A stretch of DNA of 64,000 nt from Lineus longissimus (GCF_910592395.1 NC_088310.1:22451501-22515500); one strand, 5' to 3'; shown: positions 12,201-25,164, counted from the first letter of the stretch. Notes: generated by a model not told the origin, from the sequence alone. Made by a program: numbers and translations.

Positions 12201-13402
12201 AAATACAATGTATATCAAAGTTTTCCCTTGTGATTGAATAATGCAAGATACTGCAACCTGAACATTTTTCTCTCTTTCTAGATGAGCTGTTTCAGGAGAC
12301 GATGAAACCAGTGACGGAGGAACTGATGAATGACCATTCCGAGGAAGGCTGGAAGAGATGGGTGAAGAAATGGAGCGTGATTTCCCTGGCGGAGTTCCTC
12401 CGGTCAGACCAATACCCGGAGGTGAATCCCCTAATGCTGCGCCCGTGGCCAGAACCAGCCATCACCGGGTACACTGTGTCTCAGTACGGCAAGCTCCTGA
12501 ACGCATCGCTGGTGGAAGTCTTGCGTGACTTGATCGGTGATTGGTGGCATGATCCAGAGCATACTCCAGTAGATGGAATGGACACACTTCCGAAAGCATT
12601 TGTCAAACCAAATCTTCACGGTTGGAACCATGATGTCCACTTGGATGACAACATCCACTATGGACTTGAGGTCAACACCGTTGACCATTCCGAGAAAAAC
12701 ATTGTAAAGGTTAGGGCCCGTAACACAGCCACGGGACACACTAAAGAATTTTGCGGGGATGCTGTCATTGTTACTTTCCCCCTGACTATCCTCAGACAGA
12801 TCAAATTCCACCCTAGTCTCACCCTCGACAAACAAAAGGCCATCGCTGATATAACTTATCTGGCGTCCACAAAAATTGCCCTTCAATGTAAAACCAAATT
12901 TTGGCAAAATGAAAAGTATGGAATCAAAGGTGGACATTCCATCACCAACCTCCCAGTAGGTCAGGTATTCTATTCTGATTACCCTGGTGCCAAGGATGAC
13001 CCGAACCACAGGGGCCTCCTGCTCACTTACAACTGGACTCAGGACGGCTTGATCCTTGGGTCACAGCCAGAGAAAGAAGCCGTGGCCAGTGCGGTCGAAC
13101 AAATAAAAAAGATCCACCCAGAAATTGAGACGGAGTTTGAAGTGGGCATGTCACAATCGTGGTACTCTGATCCCACTGCTCAGGGTTGCTGCGCACAGTT
13201 AAAACCAAATGAGTACAACAACAACATGGCAATTCTGTTCAAACCTGAGCATCCGGTTTATTTAGCTGGGGAGGCCATTTCCTGGTCGAATGGTTGGATC
13301 CAGGGTGCCCTTGAATCCGGGCACCGAGCTGCCTATCAGTTCTACTCCTACAATGAACTCGAGGCTTTGAGAGAACATGCTGGCGAAGGTCCAGAACCAT
13401 AA
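9207..13402 (+). CDS. L-amino-acid-oxidase-type flavin amine oxidase
   Basis: Six coding exons join in phase: 9207-9285, 9567-9778, 10782-10866, 11481-11645, 11951-12046, 12282-13402, giving 585 residues. Transcription probably begins at the TATA promoter near 8870; the ATG exon opens at an acceptor at 9201. The dinucleotide-binding motif VLVLGAGASGLVAAYE (around residues 75-90) leads across an exon junction to VTLIERQERPGGRIKT. The C-terminal FAD signature PVYLAGEAISWSNGWIQGAL is near residue 537. This is the flavin amine oxidase fold; overall length and ends resemble L-amino-acid oxidases, which deaminate amino acids to keto acids with release of ammonia and hydrogen peroxide. No signal peptide is visible (MAEPPYMHLPFLH), so a cytosolic or peroxisome-independent location is inferred. 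Substrate preference cannot be read from the sequence; another monoamine oxidase-like activity is possible. Confidence 0.88.
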
Positions 13403-13942
13403 ACACCCGCGAATACTTCGGTCATCAAATAAGAGTAACAACGGGTTGGTTACTCTTACACACAGTTATCTCAAATTGCGAAATGGGTACCGAGGCAATG
13501 AGGCTCAGAAAGATTGAGGTCCCAAAGACGCTATGTATGCAGTTTGTTAGGCCACTTGTCAACAGACTGCTGATATGATAAAAGTCCCAGTTTTCCTCTA
13601 GAGAGATTCTTCATCCACTGACACATACCGTAGTGCTTTTAGTCCGAGGGCGGTGGAAAAACAAGATCCTATAGTACAAGGACACGTGTATGTAAAATAC
13701 TTCCAATTTAAAGGCGATTTTACCAAGCTAAGTCACTGGACCAGCAGATCTGTGTAAATATATTGGCGTAATTTCCATGTATTTTAAGATTATTTTAACG
13801 AAATCAAGGTCAAATACGTCAGTTCCTCTTGGCGAATCAAACTGAATTCGCAATCATCAGCGTTATCTGAAGTAGTTCTGGTTTGGGACAAAGCCAACCT
13901 CACAGTAAATTGGTGCTCTACTGTTCTTAATTTTACTACTGC

Positions 13943-13948
13943 AATAAA
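13943..13948 (+). terminator. Poly(A) signal for the oxidase gene
   Basis: AATAAA about 540 bases after the stop codon; a second AATAAA follows within 60 bases. Confidence 0.5.
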
Positions 13949-14054
13949 ATGTTTGATCGCTTCTTCTGTAAAATTTATTCCGCAATGTTGATAATAAATG
14001 CATGTTACTAGATAACAATTTTAATTTTATTTTCTTTTTTGCCGATGTGATCTT

Positions 14055-14160
14055 GCGAATGGAATTTGGTGGCAGACTGGTTAAGACTAGTGTCTTACTC
14101 TGACTCTTGGGTTCGCACCCGCCACACCTTCAGGAGGTGGCCCTCTCAACTACTAAGCAT
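14055..14160 (+). mobile_element. Candidate tRNA-derived SINE head
   Basis: An A-box-like TGGCAGACTGG (14070-14080) and a B-box-like GGTTCGCACCC (14110-14120) are spaced 29 bases apart, the arrangement of an internal RNA polymerase III promoter. The stretch does not fold into a full tRNA by eye and lacks an obvious acceptor stem. A SINE head is more likely than a functional tRNA gene; a chance match cannot be excluded. Confidence 0.45.
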
Positions 14161-14199
14161 GAAATAAGGCCCATCAGTCCGATAGGCCTACCTTCCCCG

Positions 14200-17100
14200 A
14201 GAGAAAATTGAGAAGTTAGGGGCTAAATTTTTCCGGGCTGCAAAAAACAGGCTTTAAAAAAATACTTTGAAGCGGATGACCTCCTCGGCTTTTATGAGGC
14301 GGGGGGGGGGAGGGGAGGTGAGGAGGTCCACCATCATTTGACGACAAAAACCACGATAGAAATAAGCCATTCATGAACTAAGGGAGACCAACCCAGATCC
14401 TTATCTAAATGATAACTCATTGATACACGCAGGAGCGTGAAATAAAGTCAACACTCGCATCGACTTAAAGAAATGCTCGTATGAACTTGTGCTCTCAGGA
14501 GGACAAAAAAGCACAAATTCGCACTAGCATTTATTTGATGCGGGTTTTGACTTAAAGGGCCAACTTGGGCATAATATTTTATTTTGGTTTTATGTACAAA
14601 AACGGTTTCCAGCAGGACCACAACATCTCCAAACAGGATTAATGAAAACTCTTTGAACTGCAATAAACAATGCACTAGAAAAAGGTGTAACCTTAGGCCT
14701 GTCTGAAATTCGCAAGCCATACCCAAAACGGCCTTCAGACACTGGTGAAAGTCGTTATCAGTGTGATACTAGAAGTGGCGGCGCATGGTGTCAAGTTATC
14801 ACATTATCCTCCTGGCCAGGTAAATCCCACGCCCAAGTTGTCCCTTCAAACACTACGTTCGACCCACCAAAATATTGTTCATTCACGCTCAGCAGTTCTA
14901 TTTTTGCGCCACACGCCTGCTGTCGCCATTCAAGCTATACATAGCATAATTTGAATAACAATTGACGAAACGACTGCCATCTACAGTACGTGCCTCGATC
15001 TATAACTCATGTATAGGAGTAGAATGTACACTTCGTGTACACAATCAATAATGGTGGAAATGTTGGAAAGCATTTCGTCTTGTCAGGCGTGTTTGTGTCT
15101 TCTGTAGCTGGTATTGTCCTCCATTAGGTGAAGCTTGGAGTAGTCAAAGAGTGAATTGAGGTAAGGTTGGTGTTCGGTGTTTTGACCTTTGCAGGTACAT
15201 GATGACATCTCAAAAGGCCTCATATACAGTGTATTGGGTCGCTGCTGGTATTGCTATTCGTAGTGCGTGGTTGTGTTGTGGGTTGATCTCGTTGAACACT
15301 CTTCTCTTGTTACCAGCTGACTGCCCAGATCCGGGTTAGTCATTATGAACCATTATCAACGTGTTGCGAACTTTGAATCCACGTCCGGCTGTGTATATTC
15401 TGGACTGCTCACTGGCGCGGTCAACTCCACCTCTAAACCAGGCAAATACCACGGTAGGCATTCTGAACAGGCCAATATTTGAGAAAACCTGCTGCTCACT
15501 ATGCCAGTTGGAAGAACTGCACTTCTTAGTAGAACCTGCTGATGGACCAATTCTCCATCCTTGATCCCACAAAGATGTTGATACGGTAATCAGGTTAGGA
15601 GCCTGCATTGATGTGATTTGATATTCTGTTAGTGATCTTTGCCTCCAATACAGGGTCAGATATGCTTCTCCCCTAGCATACCTTCACGAAGTGGTAATGG
15701 TCTTTGGTGGTCAGCGGGTTTGTCAGGTCAAATCTACACTTCATTGTACAATATTTCGTTGTCGTAGCATCTTGGCAGGATTTCTAGAGAGGAGGTTGAT
15801 TTGCACGTGGGACAGTCGTTTTTAAAAAAGGGACCTTTGCGGTCTTTCGATGTCTCTTCCAGCTTGGAGGAATTACACGTTGATCAAATTCAAATATTTC
15901 CTCTGAAAAGGGGATCGTTTGTACCCCCGTCCGTTTCTCTACACATTGTTGGTTTGTGCGGTGAGTAGCACTGTCCCGAAACACATCAGCTCTCATGCGA
16001 CGGGGTCGGTCTTTTGTTGTGAATACTACCGCAAATACATATTTACAATCCATCTACCATTGCCAGAGAATTAACCTAAATGTAGGCTTAATGCCCAGTC
16101 CTGTTAAAAAATACTCGTACAATGATCAGTGAATGTACTTGTGCAGCTGTATATATTACATACAATGCAGACTTTCGCAGGTTCACTTTTTTGTGTCCGA
16201 TAGTTGAATTGTTCTCGAATACAATTTCACCAGACGTACAATGAATATAAAACTTAGCTTTCAACAGAAAAGACTGGTGCCATTATTTTGATATCACTGC
16301 AGTGGCTATCACCAAGGAAATCATATAAGTGCGTCAATAAAGCTGATCTTGGCAGCTTATTATGCTCTCAATAAAATACCTTTTTTCTGAACCGAAATGA
16401 TATCGTTCACTTCTGATGTGCACTGCATATGGAGCAATATAAATGTCAATGACAGTTATTGCCCACCGCCCCGGGTATTGATGATGTTTCCGCTCAATAA
16501 GTACACGGAGCTGTACATCAATACAACTGGCTTGGTCGGGTCGATATCACCATGCCCACTAAGTAGCGATTATGTATATAAAGTGAAGGGCATGTGTGAC
16601 CCTATCATTTAACAACAATATGCAACTGCATGCTGTATAGGGCTAAAAGCGATGTAATAAATCGCGTTTAAAAGTAATGACGACTGACTTGATATAGATA
16701 TCATCGAACATACCCCGTAAGTACATCGGAGGTCATTATGCACAAGCGAATACGATCAGTCATGAAATGTGTTTCTAGTTTCAGCAAAGGCTACAGTGAT
16801 GGCCACGATTTTTGAAGGTGCCTCTTCTACCAGTGAACAAGAACGACGCGTTTATGTTTTTCCTTTCCATTTCGATTTTATCTATAAGGGGATCTCCTAT
16901 CACGTATATGGATGTGATAATCAAGCCCTCTCTAGACTCTGCAACTGACCTGAGCATGGCCCACCTCCAGTATCGATTGGCGACGAGCACATCATATTGC
17001 TAATGGAGTCTTGTTTACTCCGGCGATTCAACATTCGTTCATTGCAGATGCACTCGGTGACTCGGCAGTAACGCCGATATGCACATAAATGCCTGGATTC

Positions 17101-18250
17101 CAATGCAGATGAAAACTGACGTGCTGAGCGGCAGGATCAAAATCGTTTCACACATTATTGAATATTGGTATTGGTATTCTCGGCAGTAAATGGCAAATAT
17201 GAATTCAGCAAACACTTAACTGTTTTAGTGAGTGGCCATCACCCTTGCATATGAAGTCAAGGGTTTCGTTTATTTGAATATATGAACTGCAAGAGTACTC
17301 TATACTATACTGGTATACGTGATAACTATCAGTTAAAGGTGTGGTTGCGGGTGTTGTTCTTTCAAAGTCTGCCTTGAACCTCCAGTGGTCGGCATCAGAC
17401 ATTTCAAAGAAAGCGGCAATGAACGGTATAGCCACTGTACGTAATTGCCTCATGGAGAGTCAAGTCAAGAAGAAAGACATTCTCTCCATTCAGCCAACAA
17501 CGCGCGGGCTTATTCTAAAAACGCAAAGGAGCTTCGGAGAAAAAAAAATCTCCAACAATTATCAATGGAAGACTAATGATCGTCATCGGTAAGGTCATAC
17601 TTCTGTCAGAATATTATAAGACTTCCATTTGCAAAGGCAAATGGATTTTCTTCACAGTGCTTGCTCCACATGTTGTTAGTATTCTTAATCCTACTCTTGT
17701 TAATCTATTTTCTCTTCACAGAAACCATACGTACTCAAAAGACTAGTTGTCCTAATCGGCCATAGACCATCATGATGTAGAGTCCATCTGGCCGTTCTCA
17801 TTATTTACAAAACGCAGGAAGCAAAACCTATCTGTGGATATCTCATGTATCATTGGAAAAATCCAGGGGGGACCTCGTGGAACGTTATCGGTTCGTCTAT
17901 TAATTGGACAGCAGAAGCATTGGGGGTATTTGTCTATGGCAAGAGAAACATTAAGTAGTTTGTGATGCCATGTCGACCATCTGATATTGAAATAGAATTA
18001 GCTACATATTCGGTGTTCATTACTTTGTGCTCAGTGTCGTCTTGGGATCGGAAGTAGAAGAAAGCGAGTGTGTTACTTTTGGGCATTGATTTTTTCGGAT
18101 ATACATGTAACTTCCAGTTGAATTCGGTGTGTTTCCAGAAGAGCAATCGACTTTCACTGTGCCAGAGGAACATTTAAATACTTGACGTGCTCTCAGCTGT
18201 TTAGGAATCTCAGTTCAATCGTGACCCAATCGATGTCAGAGTAATCTGTT
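14200..18250. other. Intergenic, no gene seen
   Basis: A purine-rich G tract lies at 14301-14325. Frames of 60-90 codons occur on both strands around 15340-15610, 15784-16053 and 16781-17003, often opposite each other. None has acceptable splice partners or recognisable composition. No RNA gene was noticed. Confidence 0.5.
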
Positions 18251-18293
18251 CCTCTTGATATATCTTTTCTCAGGTCGAGTGCCCGACAACAAG

Positions 18294-19477
18294 ATGGCCA
18301 AACGAACATTTTCTCCGTGGTTGTCGTCAGTTGCTTTAATTCTTGCCTGCCTTGTGCAAGAAGCTTTGGGTCAGACAGATAACAACAATACTACCAAAGT
18401 GGCCCTTGGAGTCACCTTCGGAATTCTAGCCGTTATCATATTGGTTGTGTTTGGATTCTTTAAAGTGTACGGAGGCATGGTCAGGAGGGCACCGACATTC
18501 CTTCACGACCGGCCTGACCCAGAAGGTGTAGAAGGAAACAGCGTGTATCTTCGGTGGGGGGTTAGCCTCAGTAAAACGGAAAGCTACGCAGTTAAAGTGC
18601 GCCATTATGTACTGTTCTTCAAGAACGAAGCGCCGGGGGCCCAGTCGGCCCCGTGTACTGTGCTTGTGCCTGGCAAACCTGATGGTAGCGGGGACTATAC
18701 TCACCAAGGTGTCAAGAAAGGAGACCGTCTTGTGTTCTGGGTACTAGCCATCTATATGTCGAGATTACCACTGTGCATCGGGATGCATGAAGGGAACAGC
18801 AGTAAAAAGGTATACTACAAAGGTTGGTATTTCCTTAGTTTAGAACGCACACCAACAAACATCATTAGATCTGGCTTTTCCAATCGTAATATCCTTCACG
18901 GAAGTACATGTATGAATTGTTTACAAAACACTGTTGAGTTGACTGGGACGACCAACAAAAAACCCCTGAATTATTGGACCAATGCATCGACCAGTCCCTT
19001 TTAGACGACTATTGAAGCTATTACTTGGCAGGTTAGGGCAGATGTCTCGAAATAATTAGAGTTATTGCTGCAGGTATACATTCGAAAAAGTTTACAAATG
19101 ATGCATCCAAAAACTACCGTTATTACAGTGAGACTTAAATAGAACTTGGTCGGCATCTCTAGGCACTCGGCGTTATGCACTTGGGCATGGTTTGCAAAAA
19201 ATGAAAGAAAGCAGCCGTTAGATCTTCCGTTTGTTACCCGGACATTCTATCCTAGGACATTTTAAAATTCAACACCAGCCTCCCAGGTTCAAGAGTGAAA
19301 TGGAAGCTAAGAACCATAATGTCAAGATAAAGATGATAAAATCTTTTCACGTTGTTCATTTCGTTTCTTTAAGGTGTCTCCAAGCATTATGACCCGAACG
19401 AAGACGAGGACCTCCCTGATGAAGCCACGTGGCCGATAGACGGTGACACCTCAGAAACTGGTCCACTCACAGCTTAA
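18294..19477 (+). CDS. Unrecognised single-pass membrane protein
   Basis: Two exons, 18294-18822 and 19374-19477, join in phase 1 to give 210 residues. The ATG follows an acceptor at 18272-18273, so a 5' UTR exon lies upstream. Residues 1-26 look like a signal peptide ending LVQEALGQ. Residues 27-35 are Asn/Thr-rich with a possible N-glycosylation site (NNTT). A transmembrane segment spans about 36-58, followed by the basic stop MVRRAP. Residues 68-175 have alternating strands (SVYLRWGV, YVLFFKN, RLVFWVLAIY) that could form a small beta sandwich of fibronectin type III kind, and the C-terminus is acidic. The donor at 18823 is GTTGGT, a weak site; reading through would add 60 unrelated residues and stop at 19004. 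I do not recognise the family. Confidence 0.65.
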
Positions 19478-22134
19478 AATGCCCTTTGTATTATGTTGCT
19501 CATAATGGACTATGCATCTTAGGCACTCTGAGCATTGGTACATGTAAAAACTATAAGGATTGACAAGACTACTGCTGTTAGAACTAGTTTGCTGGTTTGG
19601 GGAGATCTAAATATCATGAGGAACGATTGCATTCGACTGAACGTGTAGATGTTTAGTATTATGCTGTACCGGTGTGAAGGAACTGGATGCACCTCGTTGT
19701 ACCGGTTATACTGCATATAAATGTACCTTCATACATTTTTCTTCCATGCATACACTTCCCCAGATTAACCTAAAAAAAATCGAAATGTTCAAAACATTCC
19801 ATACCTGATAGTCATTCTTTTTACTCGTCAGGGCAGATCATCACGATTGTGTGTACATGTAGCTAGGCCTACATGTATTGATAATGTGAATTGATGTATT
19901 CGCGTATGCACGAAAAGCACTATCATTTCAGAATGATGAAATTTGCACGACTGAATCTTAAATCTGAGCTCCTTGTCTCGGCGACCACATAGCGAGACGG
20001 CAGGTCAGTTTTAAAATCTAAATTTTAAGTTTTGGCCACATCAGTTGACAGTAGGTAGAGGTGGAGACTAATTAAAAGAGCTGGCGATGCATTCGTTGTT
20101 TGGGGGTCGTCCAGTTAGAACATACGCATCCGAGGAGACAAATTATACCAACTGTATATACTGTTCAGCTAAAATGGATGGCGTCTACCACGGAATGTTT
20201 ACCATATACGACGGGACACTAGGCTGAATATTGTCTTTTATGTACAGTGATCGGTGATTCATTATGACATGAGAGTATATATTTTATTATAAATATGAAT
20301 AGTTGGTTCTTATGTATATGTGTCGTTAACCTCCTTCGTCTGTTTACAATTACAGTTACAATTTACAACTTGACAGACGAAACATATTTCAGCAGAAATC
20401 TCATTTGGGATCAGGACCACTTGATAAACAGTGGGGTGAAAGGCTCGTCATCATGTCCAGCTCATGCTGTACGGAACAAATCCGCTTTAAAACAAACTCC
20501 TGCATGAAGAACATAGTGTAGGAAAACTGTGAACAGTACTTTGTGATATTAAACCAGTCTTTGCACTGAAGCTGCTGCATGCTGCCCTTCATGGCACATC
20601 AATTTAGTGTTACCACATGTAATATCCATAATGTATAATTTTTTTGACTATATTGGTGTGTTACGAATATAAGAAGGTAAGTCCTGTTTGCAACTACAAG
20701 TTCTTTCTTTGTCGATTTTATGTATGCATTCAAAAGACAGTTGATTTTAGAACATTTATTCACCTCGGTTCTAATCTTATCCGGGCGCCTCATATTCGAA
20801 CACGCCTTCAGGAGCGTACCCTTGATTTGAACGCTTCAACGTGTTATGACATGATGTATCCATAATGTATATATTTGCTGACTATATAACCAACGTTATA
20901 TCACTCCGATGAGACAACCTTCATGAGAGAGATGGCTTTCGCCATCTGTGGTCATCTCGTGGTACTACTCATTGTCACTGTTGACTGGCTGTCTGGCATT
21001 GATCAGTGTCACTCAAGAGGAGAGGCAGAGACGGAGGGGGGGGGGGGGGGGGGGCGGAGAGGAGGGGCATAGTAAGGTGGATTCAGCTCTCTGTAAACGG
21101 ATCTTTATGAATCTCAGTCTCTGCTATATTTTTACTTGGAGTACTGGAATGGCCAGCTCTGGTTTACTGTTTTAATAAATTGCTTTAATGAATTTACATT
21201 CCAACTGTGTTGTGTATGATTTAGTATTCTAGCACTGTACATGTAGGTATGATTAAAATACATATTTATATTAACTTGTATGTCATTTGTTAGTGCTTTA
21301 CAGTCAGTTGATGTTATGTCTGCCTGCTGTCTCCCTGAGGGAATTCTCCATGTCGACACGCCCGCCGGGAACGATATTTCGACGGAGTGGATTTGGCGAT
21401 GTGGTCTGTCCTTTAAAAAAAATCACTATCTATTCAAAATGCAGCACAACTGCACTCACCTAATGAATAAATGTTGTTATCCGCATTAATAATCGCATTT
21501 GCAAATGAGTTTATTGCTGTTGACAGACGAGCGTATTAGTCAACAAATTGATATGGCTTATATTAATTTTATAATCCCTTTGAAAACCTGACACTAATTA
21601 TGTTGTCAATAAAAATTCAGAATTACACAGGGTGTCACAAATATCGTACCAGTAAACGATTCCACTTGAGCTTCTCCCGCTGTGGTGACCGCCGCGGCAA
21701 AAACTACGTCTGGCTCCAGCGGATATTTGATGATTAAATATTACCCGACGCGGTTGTTGCCGTCCTCCGCTTCCCAGCAACTATACCTATGTATCAAAAT
21801 TCTTGTTTGAGCCAAATGTAGTTTTGCGGCGGCGGCGACCAGTAGTCAATCTTTTACGATATGTAATTGTAGCACCTCTAATGAAATACAGTTTGATCCC
21901 CCAACTACATTGTACTGCGTGGTCATGCTGTTGAATATAATTATATCATGAGCTTTTTAAACACCATTATATCATAAGATTTTTAAACACCATCCATTAT
22001 ATTTTTGACAAGTACAGACATTGTCATAAATTTTTGATTATTAATCTAACACTGTTGTCAGAAACGGTTAGGCTATCACAACTATTACTTGGCTTTCTGA
22101 TCGCTGGTTTTATTAGAACGAGCTCGAGTTCAAT
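19478..22134. other. Intergenic, no gene seen
   Basis: Contains a run of 19 G at 21036-21054 within a purine-rich strand, a short hairpin at about 20928-20945 (AGATGGC/GCCATCT), and several TACATGTA copies (near 19540, 19853, 19868, 21236). Frames are short and lack splice support. Confidence 0.5.
21036..21054 (+). repeat. Run of 19 G
   Basis: A homopolymer within a purine-rich strand (GGAGGCAG...GGAGAGGAGGGG). Other homopolymers are ten G at 14301-14310 and twelve C at 23785-23796. Confidence 0.8.
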
Positions 22135-24275
22135 ATGGAGAAGTTTCATATGGTCGTAGTTGTTATCATGGTGTCTCCAGCGATCGCAAAAGGTAGGTGA
22201 CTTAAAGAAACAAGCTTGTGTAATAGAAATCTTCACCTCTAAAGAGAAAGTCCATCTGCTCTCTCAACCTTAGATATATTTGTGTCGGTTAAGTGAGTAG
22301 TTTTATGCAAAAACTTGTCACCAGTTTTTATCGAATGGAAGACGACATGTACATTTTATGGCCATGTGACACTGTAAATTTGCTAGCAATAAAAGTCATG
22401 ACGATCTTGATCACACAATCTGATCTACAAGCTCTCAGACTGGGCAGAATACACCAGGCTCTACATTGCTACGTATAAGAAAGACATGACTTTGCATTAC
22501 AGGTGTGCCTTTGCCGATTGGTGTCTGGCCGTTAAATGTCGGCACCAGGGGGCTGGACATGTCTTCATCAGGGAACGATGTGACCGAGACGACCCTGACC
22601 TTTGCAAAAGGACCTGAAGGAGAAGACGGCACCGCAACTCAATTTGCGAAGGGGCAATTTCTTATCATCGAGAAGCGGGCGAAGACAATAGGAGGAATGA
22701 GTTTTAGTTTTATGCTGCAGCTTTACCCAGTGAATGAAGAAACCATTTATTTATTTGATTATCGCCCTGGCGGTAACGGGGAATATGATCACTTTGCCGT
22801 TGTTAACGGAGAGGTAGGCATCCGACTAAAACAGTATTTTGTCAATAAGAAGAACCATTTCATAGATGGGCGAATGTGAAATATTTACCTAACGACAATA
22901 ATCTTGATCCCTTCTCTTTTCACTAAACACGCAGCATTGATAGCACAGGCACATTTGGCCAGTTCCGATTAGTGGATATTCTAAATTCCTTGCGACACAT
23001 AATTATTGTACCGCTTGGGAGAGACTTGTATCCTTATCAGAGGCGTGTGGGTCATGAAGAGGGAATTTTTTTTATCTTCTTGGCTAGATCGAAGGTAATT
23101 GGATACGACCACTCTTTAGCTAAACACTCGCAAAATGATAGACACTGCCATCGGCTATCCTTGGTTAGTTATTAGAAAGAAAAAAATGTCTGTCTCAGTT
23201 GATTTGTGACCTTGAACCACACACGCGCACACACACGTGTATCAACGAGCACTTACCTTTTCTCGTCCACAGGTTTACATGAAACTATTTGAAAAAGGCA
23301 CAGGGTCGTTGATTATTGGTGGTCACTACTCGTCATTACCAAAGCCAACACTGAATCAATGGAGCTTCGTCGCCATCACCTACGACTTCGACACCATGAC
23401 GTCACTTGCCTGTGTGAATGCGGTCTGCGTAACAAAGGAGGCAAACTCTGGATTTGTGCAGGGAACGGAACATACTCCTGATGGTGATGTCAGGATAGGA
23501 ACTCATGAAAATATCGGCACGAGAATGGCCTGTATAAGGCTCTACGATGTTGCGCTTGCAAAGGAGGACATCTTGGAACGAATGAAATACTATCGCAAAT
23601 GCAGTAGTAAGCTAATCTACGTGTTCTACACACTTCCCATCGCTTTATTATTACCTGTTTTGTTTTTGAATGACGTTTATTTATTCTCTTACGATCGACA
23701 GTCATTTCTATCTATAATTTACGAATTTGGCTCGATCACCATCACCGATCGCAGGTCTTAACGACTTATGGCTTTGGCTTTTAACCCCCCCCCCCCTTCG
23801 CCTTCATCATCAAAGAGATATAACGAAGTCTTGTCATAGTTTGCCAATCGAGGAGAGTTGGTTCCATGGCCAAGCTCGAATATGCATCCGGAATACATCC
23901 CATTAAAAAAGGTCGATACTTTCTTTGCATTAGATATTACGTGTACCATGATTTCCAGGATAAAATGACTTCAAAGGTGATTTCCATTTTTTTCGAACTA
24001 CTAGGAGTATACTGTATAGCTGACCTCTTTTCCTTTCAGTTTCTAACGGACTAGGCTTCAAGTTGTTTCAAGCAGTCCAACCCATGCCACTCGCTGACTC
24101 ATGGGTTGTGCCGAACGTCTACTTTATTGATGATTGCTATATTTCGTGTCTGAGGAATCTGAAATGCTGTGCCATCAGTAACGCGATCATTGGAACATGC
24201 CGGGTAGGAGTCTACAAAAACAACACTATGCTGACATCGGGAAACGAGAATGCCTACGTTGTGAGGTATCTTTAA
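22135..24275 (+). CDS. Secreted LamG-like plus PAN/apple-like protein
   Basis: Four exons join in phase: 22135-22192, 22503-22813, 23273-23606, 24040-24275, giving 312 residues. Exon 1 encodes a signal peptide (MEKFHMVVVVIMVSPAIA). Residues 20 to about 230 resemble a concanavalin-type jelly-roll of LamG or pentraxin kind, seen in GVWPLNVGTRGLDMSSSGND, QWSFVAITYDF, DVRIGTHENIG and RMACIRLYDVALAKEDI. The last exon holds a short Cys-rich PAN/apple-like unit (CYISCLRNLKCCAI) ending at VVRYL. The intron after exon 2 has AG-flanked sequence near 22936-23000 that could be an alternative exon. The role is likely extracellular carbohydrate or protein binding by analogy with the folds; no specific ligand can be inferred. 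Confidence 0.75.
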
Positions 24276-25164
24276 ATGAATATACATGTAGTTTCAGTCA
24301 GTGAGTTCCAATTTCACGAACTGGGATACTGACCCGAGATACCTTTTCTTTTAAGATTTTAATTTTCGCTATCGTGGGAAATTGGTAACATTCTATACAC
24401 ATGCATATTACAAAACTAAAAAGAAGAAAGGATTCACTTTCGTGATAAAAGGATTACTCGTATAAAGAGAGATGGAATCGAAATATCAAGACTGCGTGTT
24501 GATACAAACAATTCTTTTTCGGAAAAAATCCCAATCACCTCGAAATACAATGAACGTTTAACAAAAAAGTGAGAAAAGTATACACTGTGCTTACACTACA
24601 GCTAGTTATAACCACGCTTATGAACCTTTCATGCACTGCGAGATGGAGTTTAGAACTGTTTCTGCTTGTTTATCTATTTTACATGTACTTGTTTGTGAAT
24701 AATCATGTCTGGTTCAAATGGTCTTTTTGAAGGAGGCTCGGAGTAGGGACCTCCACACGGTCGAAAATACTTTCTTATATTACCATATCTTTATTCCAAA
24801 CCATCAATCGACTAATACTTCATGTTCATACAGTTTTACGTCAATATGATATCAAGTTGTTTTATTTCAAACAGTGCCAACAATATTAATAAGGCTTTGA
24901 GTAGGCCTATACAGCGATTTAAACGATTTCCATTATCATTATGCATGCTTGCCGGTGGGAAAATTGAGTGCAAGCAAAGAATTATCATGAATACGTTCCA
25001 TCTTTGTCACGCGAATCACCATTGGGATTTATCAGGTCACACAGCATGCTCCCATACTCATGTATTTTTAAAGAATACATATGCACATCAATTTGGAAGC
25101 ATCATAACGGTAGATGGAAGATTTGTTTGGCACTCACAATCTTGGCGGTATTCGCACCAGCAAA
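24276..25164. other. Intergenic, no gene seen
   Basis: AT-rich stretch with no exon found. It leads into the proximal promoter of the first calmodulin-like gene, whose start codon is at 25165. No TATA box was recognised. Confidence 0.5.

Noticed and set aside
12431-13009. 192-codon minus-strand frame
   Set aside because: It lies entirely opposite the last exon of the oxidase gene, whose frame has clear FAD-enzyme motifs. This is a shadow.
14055-14160. Functional tRNA gene
   Set aside because: Box-like motifs exist, but no acceptor stem or anticodon arm could be paired convincingly.
18255-18293. Upstream in-frame ATG at 18255
   Set aside because: It lies before a good acceptor at 18272-18273 and would spoil the signal peptide; 18294 is preferred.
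22930-23060. Possible extra exon in the LamG-like gene (reads SIDSTGTFGQFRLVDI)
   Set aside because: An acceptor-like site exists, but no donor keeps the phase, and the four-exon model already gives a continuous domain. It is noted in the gene entry only as a possible alternative exon.
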